This document shows, piece by piece, positions 41,482 to 50,900 of a stretch of 64,000 bases of DNA (its first letter is position 1; each line of letters opens with the position of its first letter). Where the stretch lies: the NCBI GenBank assembly GCA_964522665.1, contig CAZFVY010000001.1:96679-160678 (forward strand), written 5' to 3'. The position numbers and the translations under genes are program-made. The notes below the pieces were generated by a model. It was given only the letters and a program-made list of their open reading frames with translations. It was not told the origin of the DNA and ran no database searches. This DNA is from CAZFVY01 sp964522665. Lineage in GTDB: Bacteria; Verrucomicrobiota; Verrucomicrobiia; Limisphaerales; CAZFVY01.

Positions 41482-42132
41482 TCAGCTCGACTGAATCAAG
41501 CCCGTGCGGATGGCGTAACGGACCAGGCCCGGCAGATCATGAATGTTCAGGCGGTCCATCAGTTGGGCGCGGTGGGTTTCGACGGTCTTGACGCTGAGGC
41601 CGAATTGGAAGGCGATTTCCTTGGCGGATTTGCCTTCGGCCAGCAATTGCAGGATTTCACGCTGCCGCGGCGTGAGGAGCGGGGCGGGTTCGGCGTTCGA
41701 TTGCGTCTGGGCAAGCAGCTTCTCGACCAGCCCGCGCGAGATGGCGGGGCTGAGGTAGGAGCCATCCCGCATGACCGCGTCAATCGCCAGACCCAGCTCG
41801 ACGGTGGCGGCGTCCTTGAGCATGTAACCGGAGGCGCCGCTGCGCAACGCGCGCACAGCGTACTCTTCATTCGCATGCATGGAAAGGATCAACACCTTGA
41901 TGGCGGGGTGCGATTTATGCAGACGATCCACCACTTCCAGCCCGTTGAGGCCGGACATCGTGATGTCGAGCAGCACGAGGCTGGGGCGCAGTTTCTCGAC
42001 CAGGGCCAGGGCTTCGTGACCGTCGCTGGCTTCGCCCAAGACCTCGACCGAGGGCAGTTTCTCCAATAATGACCGAATCCCGGCGCGCACCAGCGCGTGG
42101 TCATCGGCGAGGATAATGCGAATGCGGTTCAT
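41482..42132 (-). CDS. NarL/FixJ-family response regulator
   Basis: The 216-residue protein has a receiver (ADDHALVRAG, phospho-acceptor Asp56, Lys106 in MLKDAAT) and a LuxR-type helix-turn-helix (LTPRQREILQLLAEGKSAKEIAFQFGLS, then VKTVETHRA). It starts 42 bp after the PAS-rich sensor kinase and is the evident partner of that kinase. It should bind DNA as a dimer when phosphorylated. Confidence 0.95.
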   Translation of the reverse strand: MNRIRIILADDHALVRAGIRSLLEKLPSVEVLGEASDGHEALALVEKLRPSLVLLDITMSGLNGLEVVDRLHKSHPAIKVLILSMHANEEYAVRALRSGASGYMLKDAATVELGLAIDAVMRDGSYLSPAISRGLVEKLLAQTQSNAEPAPLLTPRQREILQLLAEGKSAKEIAFQFGLSVKTVETHRAQLMDRLNIHDLPGLVRYAIRTGLIQSS

Positions 42133-42174
42133 ATCGTGCGGACTGGGTGTGGCGGTGGTTCGTTCATCGCGGGA

Positions 42175-44949
42175 TCACGCGAAGCCGGCGGAGGCGTCGG
42201 GCCGCGGGGCCGCGGGGAGCCAGGCTTGCACCCGCGTGCCCTGGCCGGGCCGCGATTCAATCGTCAACCAACCGCCCATCAATTGAGCGCGTTCTTCCAT
42301 GCCCAAAACGCCCAGGCTGCCCCCCTGGGACGCGCGCGCCCGCGCGGCGGCGACATCGTAGCCGGCGCCGTCGTCCGCGACGATCATTTCCAAGGCCCCC
42401 GGCTTGACGCGGAGGCTAACGGTCACGAGGCCCGCGCGCGCGTGGCGCACGACGTTGGTCAGCGCCTCCTGGGCGATGCGAAACAACGTAATCTCGACCT
42501 CGGGAGAATACCGCGGCAGGTCGTCGGGAACGGCCAACTCGAGCGCGAAACCGCAGGCCGCCTGCTGGCCGCCCATCCAGCGCAGCGCGACGCCCAGGCC
42601 CATGTCGTCCAGGAGGGGCGGGCGCAGCTCCAGCGAGAATTGTCGGACTTGCTGCAGTACCTGGTCGAGCACGTCCACGCACTCCTCCAGCCCGGCCTTG
42701 AAACCCTTCACGTCGGGAAAATGAATCAACGACTGCAGGCGGATTTTGGTGGCGGTCAGGGTTTGACCCAACCCGTCGTGCAAATTGCGGGCGAGCGTTC
42801 GGCGGTCCGTCTCCTGGGTTTCGATCAGCTTGCGGGAAAGGAATTGCAGGCCCTCGTGCGCCGCGTGCAAGGCCTGTTCCGCCCGCGTGCGCTCAGTGAT
42901 GTCCCGGGAAATCCCGAACACCCCGAACGCGCGCCCTTCGGGGTCCAGCAACGGTCCCTTGGTGGTCAGGAACGTATTGACGTCGCCCCCGGCCCCGGTC
43001 GCCACGTCTTCGTAGGTCCTGACCTTGCCGTCGCGGATGATGCGCCGGTCGCTCTCCATCATGAGCGCCGCCTCCGCGGTCGGGAAAAGGCAGCGATCAT
43101 CCTGGCCAAGGACTTCCGCGGCGCTTCGCCCAAGGAACTGTTCGGCGCTGCGATTCAACAGCCGGTAACGGCCTTCCAGATCCTTGACGAACACCGAATC
43201 CGAGGTGCCGTCGATGACCGCTTGCAGCAGCGCGCGGCTTTCCTGGAGCGCCTGCTCGGCCCGCTTGCGCTCGGTAATGTCACGCGAAATGCCAAAAAGT
43301 CCGAACGCCTGACCCTGGGCGTCAAGCAGCGGTCCCTTGGTCGTCAACAGCGTGGTCAACTTGCCCGCGGCGCCGGTTAAGACTTCCTCGATGGTAATCA
43401 CATTGCCGTCGGCGATTACCTGGCGATCGAAGGCTTGCAGACGCGCCGCCTCCGCGCCCGGAAAGAGGAGCACGTCATCCTTGCCGAGGGATTCGACGGC
43501 GCTTTTGCCAACGAACCTTTCGGCGCTGCGATTGATCAGGCGGTACCGGCCCGCCATGTCTTTGACGTAAATGAGGTCGGAAGCGCTGTCGATCACCGCT
43601 TGGAGGAGCGCGCGGTTTTCCTCGAGCGCCCGCTCGGATCGCTTGCGTTCGGTGATGTCGCGCACGAAGCCGGTGAAGATGCGACGGTCAGCCAGCGCAA
43701 CCTCGCTGACCGAAAGGTCCAGGGGAAATACCTCGCCGTTTTTGCGCCGCCCGACGACTTCGCGGCCGATGCCGATGATTTTGCGCACGCCGGTCTGAAG
43801 GTAGCGGGACAGATAGCCCTGGTCCTCGCCGCTGAACGGCTCCGGCATGAGAAAATCGAGGTTCTGCCCGATGGTCTCGGCCGACGAGTAACCGAAAATG
43901 CGCTCGGCCGCCGCGTTGAAAAGCTCGATGACGCCCCGTTCGTCAATCGTGATGATGCCTTCGGCGGCGGTTTCGAGGATGGCGCGGAGCCGGGCCTCGT
44001 TGTTGCGGAGGGCTTCCTCGGCCTGGCGGCGCGGGTCGATGTCCAGGTAGGTTCCGGCCATCCGCAACGGTTTGCCGGCGGCGTCCCGCGCGACGATTTT
44101 TCCGCGGCTGAGCACCCAGCGCCAGGCGCCGGATTTGGCCCGCAGGCGGTACTCCGCCTCATAGATCGGCGTCTTGCCCGCCGCATGACCGGCGACCGCG
44201 GCGTTCACTCGCGGCAGGTCTTCGGGATGCACCAAGGTCTGCCAGGCGCAACTGCCGTCCGAAACCTCGGCCACCGTGTAACCGAGCAATTGGTCCCAAT
44301 TCGGGCAAACCACCACCTTGTTGCCTCGCAGGTCACGTTCCCACATCGCCAGTTCCGCGCCCGCCAGCGCCAGTTCCAGACGCTGGAGGCTGAAGTGGAG
44401 CAGCCCCTCCGCCGCCTTGCGCCGGCCGATGTCAATCAACGTCAGCCGAACCTGACGCGTCTTGCGCTCAGCATCGACCACCACGACGCCGCGGACCTCG
44501 ACCGGCGTTTCGCCACCACCCTTGACGTTGAGAGCGAGTTCGGCGGTGTTTACGTCGCCGGGCGCCGCCAGTTCCCGCAGATGTTTGCGGAAGGCCGGCT
44601 GATCGTCCTTCACGACGTATAACGTGAACGGCCAGCCGATCAGGTGGGAAGCCTCAAGCCCCAACATCGTGGCCGCGGTCCGATTCACCTGATGGATCAC
44701 CCCTTTGTCGTCCAGGGTCACGTAACCAACCGGCGCGTAGTCGTAAAGGTTGGCATAGTGGTCACGGGAAATCTCCAGCCGATCGTGCTTGAGGCGCAGC
44801 TCCCGGTGTTCCTCTTCGAGATTGAGCGGCGCGGGTTCCGGCGGTGCCGGCTTCGCGCTCGGCGGCTTCGCCGCGCCGTCCGCGCGCCCCCCGCGGCCTG
44901 GACCGCGGGCAGCCGGACGGGCCGAAGTTCGAGGGCGGCGCTTTTTCAT
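42175..44949 (-). CDS. five-PAS NarX-type sensor histidine kinase
   Basis: The 924-residue soluble kinase has a basic, Pro-rich N-terminus and five PAS domains in series. The third closely resembles the FixL PAS (FLMPEPF, then KIIGIGREVVGRRKNGEVFPL), but the haem-binding His position is Asp. The fourth and fifth are near-copies of each other. A HisKA_3 domain (ARNLHDGLGQ) and HATPase (RIAQEALTNVVRHA, DDGAGYD) follow. The ATG at 44949 is chosen because the open frame upstream to 45261 is Arg-rich and not protein-like; a gggac ribosome site precedes it. It pairs with the adjacent NarL-type regulator. Confidence 0.92.
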   Translation of the reverse strand: MKKRRPRTSARPAARGPGRGGRADGAAKPPSAKPAPPEPAPLNLEEEHRELRLKHDRLEISRDHYANLYDYAPVGYVTLDDKGVIHQVNRTAATMLGLEASHLIGWPFTLYVVKDDQPAFRKHLRELAAPGDVNTAELALNVKGGGETPVEVRGVVVVDAERKTRQVRLTLIDIGRRKAAEGLLHFSLQRLELALAGAELAMWERDLRGNKVVVCPNWDQLLGYTVAEVSDGSCAWQTLVHPEDLPRVNAAVAGHAAGKTPIYEAEYRLRAKSGAWRWVLSRGKIVARDAAGKPLRMAGTYLDIDPRRQAEEALRNNEARLRAILETAAEGIITIDERGVIELFNAAAERIFGYSSAETIGQNLDFLMPEPFSGEDQGYLSRYLQTGVRKIIGIGREVVGRRKNGEVFPLDLSVSEVALADRRIFTGFVRDITERKRSERALEENRALLQAVIDSASDLIYVKDMAGRYRLINRSAERFVGKSAVESLGKDDVLLFPGAEAARLQAFDRQVIADGNVITIEEVLTGAAGKLTTLLTTKGPLLDAQGQAFGLFGISRDITERKRAEQALQESRALLQAVIDGTSDSVFVKDLEGRYRLLNRSAEQFLGRSAAEVLGQDDRCLFPTAEAALMMESDRRIIRDGKVRTYEDVATGAGGDVNTFLTTKGPLLDPEGRAFGVFGISRDITERTRAEQALHAAHEGLQFLSRKLIETQETDRRTLARNLHDGLGQTLTATKIRLQSLIHFPDVKGFKAGLEECVDVLDQVLQQVRQFSLELRPPLLDDMGLGVALRWMGGQQAACGFALELAVPDDLPRYSPEVEITLFRIAQEALTNVVRHARAGLVTVSLRVKPGALEMIVADDGAGYDVAAARARASQGGSLGVLGMEERAQLMGGWLTIESRPGQGTRVQAWLPAAPRPDASAGFA

Positions 44950-45288
44950 AAGAATCGTCCCGCGAACTCGCCGGTTCAATCGTCCCGGCAGGTCCGCCAA
45001 GGCACGCCAAACCGGCCGACCACGCGAGTTTGCGCCGCCGACGGAGCGCGCGACCGCCCCCGACCTCGCGCGGGCCCGAGACCGTTCGTTCCGGGGTGAA
45101 CCGACGACTCGAAGGCTACCCCGGCGCGGAATGAGAATCGCGGCCTCCCAATTGCCCTCGCGTGTCCTCTTTGCGTCACCCGGAATGGCCGCGGGCCACT
45201 GACGACGGGTTTGGTTTTCACAGCCACTATAATTCCCGATCAGGCCCCGGGAGTCAATCAATCCGCAAGCGCTCCGGGCCGCGCGCGT
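44950..45288. other. intergenic region upstream of the PAS kinase
   Basis: This 339-bp stretch has no gene. An AT-rich patch at 45211-45240 contains ACTATAAT. On the minus strand a TTGACT (45257-45252) precedes a TATAGT (45231-45226), but the 20-bp spacer is too long for a confident promoter. Confidence 0.35.
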
Positions 45289-45801
45289 TCAACCCGTGAC
45301 CGGCGGGGTCCGATTCTTCGCGCGGAAGACGAGCGCCATGCTCTTGAGCCGCGCGGCGGTGAACCGCTGCCTGATTCGCGCCACCTCCGTCGTCGCCAGC
45401 TGATCGCAGCGTTCATTGCGCGCATGGCCGGCGTGCGCCTTGACCCAATGCCAGTGAACGCGGTGCTGGGCGGCCACGGCGTCGAGCGCGCGCCAAAGAT
45501 CGTCATTCTTGACCGGCGCCTTCGCCTGCGTCTTCCAACCGTTGCGTTTCCATTGCGGCAGCCAGGAAACGATTCCGTTCTTGAGGTATTGCGAGTCGGT
45601 GTGAAACTCGACCTCGCAAGGCTCGGTCAACGCGCGCAACGCCTCGAGCGCGGCCTGGAGTTCCATGCGGTTGTTCGTGGTGGCGGGCTCGCCTCCGCTC
45701 AGTTCCCGGCGGTGAGGCCCGTATTCCAGCGTCGCGGCCCAGCTGCCCGGTCCGGGATTGCCCTGACAGGCGCCGTCCGAGTGGATCACCACTTTTTTCA
45801 T
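45289..45801 (-). CDS. rnhA: ribonuclease HI
   Basis: The 170-residue enzyme carries the RNase HI catalytic set Asp9 (HSDGACQGNPG), Glu47 (NNRMELQAAL), Asp69 (HTDSQYL) and Asp133 (NERCDQLA). The basic handle (WLPQWKRNGWKTQAKAPVKN) is also present. It cuts the RNA strand of RNA-DNA hybrids. A C-terminal extension of about 20 residues is present. It follows the TPR-methyltransferase gene by 9 bp and is probably co-transcribed. Confidence 0.97.
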   Translation of the reverse strand: MKKVVIHSDGACQGNPGPGSWAATLEYGPHRRELSGGEPATTNNRMELQAALEALRALTEPCEVEFHTDSQYLKNGIVSWLPQWKRNGWKTQAKAPVKNDDLWRALDAVAAQHRVHWHWVKAHAGHARNERCDQLATTEVARIRQRFTAARLKSMALVFRAKNRTPPVTG

Positions 45802-45810
45802 CGCCCAGAT

Positions 45811-47337
45811 TCAGGCGCGGCGGCGGAACACAAATAAGTTTCCCGGGACGCGGAGATTCGCCTCGAGACGGAGGGTGGTTTCCGAGGCGGCGACCGGGGC
45901 GAAGTCCGGCGTGGCGACCGCCTGAACGTAGCCCGGCGAATGCGAGAAGCGGCCCGACGGATTGAGGTGAAACCCTTCGCCCGCCCAACGTTCCGTGCTC
46001 ACGGCGATCAGGCCGTCACGCCGCAACGCGACCGCCGCCGCGGCGAAAAGCGGCCCCAAATCGCCGATGTAGATCAGCACGTCGGCCGCGGTGATCAAAT
46101 CGAATTCGCCCGGCGATCCCGCCAGGTACGCCATAATTTCCGCGCGATGCAAGGCGTCGTAAAGCTTCCGCTCCGCAGCCCGTTCCAACATTTTGGCCGC
46201 CAGGTCAACCCCCACCAGTTTGCGCGCCAAAGGGCGCAGATGCGGCCCGCACAGTCCGGTGCCGCAGCCGGCGTCCAGCGCGTCGTAAAGCTGTCCGGGC
46301 GCCGTCGCCGCGCGCACCGCCGCGCCGATTTTCTCCGGCACGTCATACCCCAGGACGTTGACCAATTGCTGGTCGAACGCGCCGGCAAATTCATCGAAGT
46401 GCTCGATTAGGTAACGGTCGGGCGAACGCGCCAGGCCCGGTTCGGCGGCGAGCGCGCGGAGCAAGTATTCCGCGCAGGCGCTCTCCGGCCACAACTCACG
46501 GCGTCTCCGACCGACCAGCCGGGCGGCTTCCACGTGGCCGAACTGGCTCAACAGGCCAAAAGCAGACTGCAATAGAAGTTGCAGTTCCTTTTCCCAGGCG
46601 CCCGGGGCGGAGGCCGACGCCGATTGAAAACCGGCGATGGCTTCGTCCACGGCGCGGCCGGCGATGATTTCGGTCAGGAACCGAGCCTTCCGCATCATTT
46701 GCCGGTACCGATGATTATCCGGCTCCGCGTTGACCGCCGCCGTCAGGCTCTCGAGCGCCTCCGCGAAACGGCCGCTCTGGGAGTAGATCTTCCCCAGGTT
46801 TGCCAGCAGGGCCGGATTGGAACCGCCACACTTGATGCAGCGCTTGAACGATTCAATGGCGCCGTCGCAGTCGGTCCGATCCTGCTGGAGCAGACCGAGA
46901 CACTGCCACGCCAGCGGCGAGCTGGGCGCCTGCTCCAAGGCGACCCGGTAGGCCGTCTCCGCCGCCGTCAAGTCCTTGAGCTTCATCCGGACAGTCCCCA
47001 GAAGAATCCAGGTCTCGGTCTGGCGCGGCGAGAGCGCGACCGACCGATCCAGGCAGGCGGCGGCTTCCGCGAACCGGTTATGCCGATCCAATGCCAGACC
47101 GCAATTCAACCAGGCCACGGGGTCCGCCGGGGTCAACGAGGCGACCGCCCGAAAAGCCTCGCCGGCTTCGTCGAAGCGATTCGCCCGCAGCAGGCGAAGC
47201 CCCCAGCGCGAGAGCGCCGGAGCGGGCGCGATGCCCGCGCGGAGCAGCGCCCCGAACTCCGGCTGGCGGGCGGACCAATCCTCAATCAACCCACCGATCG
47301 TTTCCGGGTCCAGCAGCGTGAACGGGGCTAGGGCCAT
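45811..47337 (-). CDS. TPR-repeat protein fused to a SAM-dependent methyltransferase
   Basis: The 508-residue protein has an N-terminal array of about six tetratricopeptide repeats (about 40-235; for example TPADPVAWLNCGLALDRH and SSPLAWQCLGLLQQD). A C-terminal class I methyltransferase domain (about 320-470) follows, with motif I ALDAGCGTGLCGPHL and GVDLAAKML. The TPR part may bind a protein substrate. Such fusions are often annotated as predicted methyltransferases without known targets. It is divergent from the padR operon. Confidence 0.87.
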   Translation of the reverse strand: MALAPFTLLDPETIGGLIEDWSARQPEFGALLRAGIAPAPALSRWGLRLLRANRFDEAGEAFRAVASLTPADPVAWLNCGLALDRHNRFAEAAACLDRSVALSPRQTETWILLGTVRMKLKDLTAAETAYRVALEQAPSSPLAWQCLGLLQQDRTDCDGAIESFKRCIKCGGSNPALLANLGKIYSQSGRFAEALESLTAAVNAEPDNHRYRQMMRKARFLTEIIAGRAVDEAIAGFQSASASAPGAWEKELQLLLQSAFGLLSQFGHVEAARLVGRRRRELWPESACAEYLLRALAAEPGLARSPDRYLIEHFDEFAGAFDQQLVNVLGYDVPEKIGAAVRAATAPGQLYDALDAGCGTGLCGPHLRPLARKLVGVDLAAKMLERAAERKLYDALHRAEIMAYLAGSPGEFDLITAADVLIYIGDLGPLFAAAAVALRRDGLIAVSTERWAGEGFHLNPSGRFSHSPGYVQAVATPDFAPVAASETTLRLEANLRVPGNLFVFRRRA

Positions 47338-47545
47338 CGGGAAATGGGGGGCTGGCCGACGCGGAGCGACCGGGGGCGCGCCGCGCGGCGATTAAAGGCG
47401 GCGCCGCTTATCAACGACGCCGAGCGCGGGTTCTCTGAGACCGGCTCCGGCTCGCGATTCATGGCCAAACTCTTTGTCCAGGCGTCATGAACGGAATTTT
47501 GCCGGTCCAGAAAGGGCTGTCGAGACGATTCGCCACTGAATCGGA

Positions 47546-47574
47546 TTGACGTCGTGGGCGCGTTCCCATATATC
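47546..47574 (+). promoter_or_regulatory. sigma-70-type promoter of the padR-efflux operon
   Basis: TTGACG (47546-47551) and TATATC (47569-47574) are separated by exactly 17 bp. They match the sigma-70 consensus at five of six and four of six positions. The start would be about 47581, giving a leader of roughly 29 nt before padR. Confidence 0.65.
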
Positions 47575-47577
47575 GAA

Positions 47578-47591
47578 AACCGACATCGGTT
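47578..47591. promoter_or_regulatory. operator-like palindrome over the padR transcription start
   Basis: AACCG-ACAT-CGGTT is an inverted repeat lying directly behind the -10 element, over the predicted start. PadR-family repressors usually autoregulate by binding such dyads, so this is the natural operator candidate. Confidence 0.5.
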
Positions 47592-47609
47592 ATCGTAATT
47601 TGAGAGCGC

Positions 47610-47936
47610 ATGAAAGAAGTGGACCGTGAGATTTTGCTGGCCTTTTGGAAGACGCATATCCTGCATCACGCCAGCGCAGGGCCGATTCACGGGCATTGGA
47701 TTCTGGGCGAACTGCGCGAGCACGGCTACGAGCTTAGCCCCGGCACGCTTTACCCCTTGCTCAAGCGGATGACGCAGCGCGGCTGGCTGCGCGTCAATCG
47801 CGATCCACGCGCGGGCCTCCGCGGCCGCAAGGACTATGTGTTGACCGCGAAGGGCCGCAAGGTGCTCGCGCTGGTGCGGGAGCAATTGGAAGAACTTTAC
47901 GACGAAGTCATCCGCGAGGCGGATCACCACGATTGA
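47610..47936 (+). CDS. PadR-family transcriptional regulator
   Basis: The 108-residue winged-helix protein has the PadR features: ILHHASAGPIHGHWILGEL, then YELSPGTLYPLLKRMTQRGWLRV for the recognition helix, and the wing AGLRGRKDYVLTAKG. PadR proteins repress detoxification and efflux genes and respond to small ligands. It is the first gene of the RND efflux operon, with a promoter and palindrome directly upstream. Confidence 0.94.
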   Translation: MKEVDREILLAFWKTHILHHASAGPIHGHWILGELREHGYELSPGTLYPLLKRMTQRGWLRVNRDPRAGLRGRKDYVLTAKGRKVLALVREQLEELYDEVIREADHHD

Positions 47937-47978
47937 GCGCGTTCAACTCATGAAACTCCGCGTTCGCCACCGGCCGCT

Positions 47979-50900
47979 ATGAATCTGCCGCGCCTCGCCC
48001 TGCGCCGGCCGATGACGCTGGTGGTCCTGATCACGGCCGTCGCGCTAGGCTCGTGGCTCGCCTGGCGGCGGCTGCCGCGCGACATTTTCCCGCCGCTGGG
48101 CATTCCGACGATTTACGTCGCCCAGCCGTACGGCGGCATGGACCCGGCCCAGATGGAGGGCTACCTCACGTACTACTACGAGTACCACTTCCTTTACATC
48201 ACTGGGATCGAGCACGTCGAATCGAGGTCGATTCAAGGCGCGGCGCTGCTCAAATTGCAATTCCATCCGGGAACCGAGATGTCCCAGGCGATGGCGGAGA
48301 CGATCAACTACGCCAATCGGGCGCGGGCCTTCATGCCGCCGGGCACGGTGCCGCCGTTCATCATGCGGTTCGACGCGGGGAGTGTGCCGGTTGGGAATCT
48401 CGTTTTTTCGAGCGAGACGCGGACCGTGGGCCAATTGCAGGACGCCGCGCTCAATCTGGTGCGGCCCCTTTTCGCCACGCTGCCGGGGGTTTCGGCGCCC
48501 CCACCCTTTGGCGGCAGCGCGCGCAGCATCGTGGTCAATCTGAAACCCGAGCGCCTGCGCGCCTATCACCTCTCGCCGGACGACATCGTGGCCGCGGTCA
48601 GCGCGGCCAACGTGGTCAGTCCGTCCGGCGCCGCGATCATGGGCGATCTCTATCCGATGGTGCCGATGAACGCGGTGGTGAAAAACATCAAGGACCTGGA
48701 GAGCGTCCCGATTCACGCCGGCGTCTATCCGGCCGTCTTTTTGCGCGACGTCGGCGAAGTCGTGGACGCCTCCGATCTCGTCACCTGCTACGCGTTGGTG
48801 AACGGCCGGCGGACGGTCTATATCCCGGTGACCAAGCGGGCTGACGCCTCGACGCTCAGCGTGGTGAAATTGGTGAAGGAGAACCTCCCCCGTTTTCAGA
48901 GCGTGCTGCCGGACGACGTGAAGGTGAGCTACGAGTTCGATCAATCCCCCTTCGTGACCGGCGCCATCCGCAGCCTGACGCGCGAAGGACTGCTCGGCGC
49001 GGCGTTGACCGGCCTGATGGTACTCGTGTTTTTACGCGATTGGCGGAGCGCCTTCATCGTCGTGATCAATATCCCGCTCTCGCTGTTGGCCGCCTTGTGC
49101 GCGCTCGGATTGAGCGGTCAGAGCGTCAACCTGATGACGCTGGGCGGCCTGGCGCTGGCGGTCGGCATCCTGGTCGATGAGGCCACGGTGTCGGTCGAGA
49201 ACATTCACGCCCACCTGGCGCGCGGCCGGCGCGTGGCGCGAGCGGCGTTGGACGCCACGGAGGAAACGGTCCGGCCGCGGCTGCTGGCGATGGGTTGCAT
49301 CCTGGCGGTGTTCATCCCGGCGTTTTTCATGACCGGCGCGGGACGGGCGCTGTTCGCGCCGCTCGCGCTGGCGGTGGGCTTCTCGATGATCGCGTCCTAC
49401 CTCCTGTCCAGCACGCTCGTGCCGGCGCTCTCGGTCTGGCTGTTGCGCGGTCACGATGAGGCGCACGGGGAGACGGCCCATCTCCGCTGGCAGGGCCGCT
49501 ACGGGGGCGTCCTGCGCCGCCTGGCTCCGCTGCGCTGGCTCGTGCTGCTGGCGTACCTGGGCGCGGCGGCGGCGGTCATCGTGGTGGTTGGACGGCGCCT
49601 CGGGACGGAGATTTTCCCGGCGGCGGACGCCGGCCAACTGCAGTTGCGCCTGCGGGCGCCGACCGGCACGCGCGTGGACAAGACGGAAGCGATCGCGCTC
49701 GAGGTGATCGCCGCGATCAAACAAGAGGCGGGCGAGGACCAGGTGGCGCTGACGCTCGCGTTCGTCGGCGTCCACGCGCCGAGTTATCCCATCAACTTGA
49801 TCTACCTCTGGAACAGCGGCCCGGAGGAAGGGGTGGTGCAAGCGCAGTTGAAACCAAGCTACAACCAGCCGATCGAGGCGTTGAAGGAGCGGTTGCGGCG
49901 GCGCCTCGCGCGCGAGCTGCCCGGGGTCCGCCTTTCGTTTGAGCCGAGCGACATCGTCAGCCGCGTCATGAGTTTCGGCTCGCCGACGCCGGTCGAGATC
50001 GCCGTCGCCGGCCCGAACCTCGCCCTGGATTTCGCGCACGCGGAAAAGATTCGGGCGGAGTTGGAAAAGATTCCGTCCTTGCGCGACGTGCAATTCGGCC
50101 AGGCGCTGGACTATCCGACGGTGGACGTGACGCTGAACCGCGAGCGCGCGGGCGTGCTGGGCGTGCGGGTGGCGGACGCGGCCCGATCGCTCGTCGCCGC
50201 GACCACCTCGAGCCGGTTCACCGTCCCGAATTATTGGGCCGATCCGAACAGCGGGGTGAGTTATCAGATTCAGGTCCAGATCCCCCAAACTCCGATCAGT
50301 TCCCTCGACCCGATCAAGAATCTGCCGCTGACCGCGCAGGACGGCCATTCGGTGTTATTGCGCAACGTCGCCTCAGTCACGCCCGGCGTCGCGGCCGGTC
50401 AGTACGACCGTTACAACATGCAGCGGCTGATCACGCTGACCGCGAACCTCTCGGGCGCGGACCTGGGCAGCGTGGCGAAGGCGGTCGCGTCCGCGTTGAG
50501 CCGGGCCGGACAGCCGCCGCCGAAAACGACGGTGACGTTGCGCGGCCAAATCGCGCCGATGAATCAGATGCTGGGCGAGTTGCAGAACGGCCTGCTGTTG
50601 GCGGTGGCCGTCGTCTTTTTGCTGCTGGCGGCGAACTTTCAATCGCTTCGGCTGTCGCTGGTGGTGGTTTCGACGATTCCGGCGGTGGTGGGCGGCGTGG
50701 CCCTGGCGTTGTGGCTGACGGGCACGACGTTGAACATCGAGTCGTTTATGGGCGCGATCATGGCGGTGGGCGTCGCCGTCGCGAACGCCATCCTCCTGGT
50801 GACGTTCGCCGAGCGGCAGCGGTCCGCGGGCGCGGCCAGCGGGGAGGCCGCGATCAGCGGCGCGCAAGGCCGGCTGCGGGCCATCCTGATGACCAGCCTC

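Noticed and set aside
42175..44949. Calling the third PAS domain a haem oxygen sensor
   Set aside because: The residue equivalent to the FixL haem ligand is Asp, not His.
45226..45257. Minus-strand TTGACT and TATAGT as a promoter for the PAS kinase; TATAAT on the plus strand
   Set aside because: The minus pair has a 20-bp spacer and would leave a leader of nearly 280 nt. The plus-strand TATAAT has no -35 box at normal spacing and no gene to serve.
44950..45261. In-frame extension of the five-PAS kinase upstream of 44949
   Set aside because: The extension is Arg-rich with no PAS or signal features; the ATG at 44949 has a ribosome-site candidate.
47950..47982. A 10-codon frame between padR and the RND gene whose TGA overlaps the RND ATG
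   Set aside because: It could couple translation, but it is too short to support as a gene and has no clear ribosome site.
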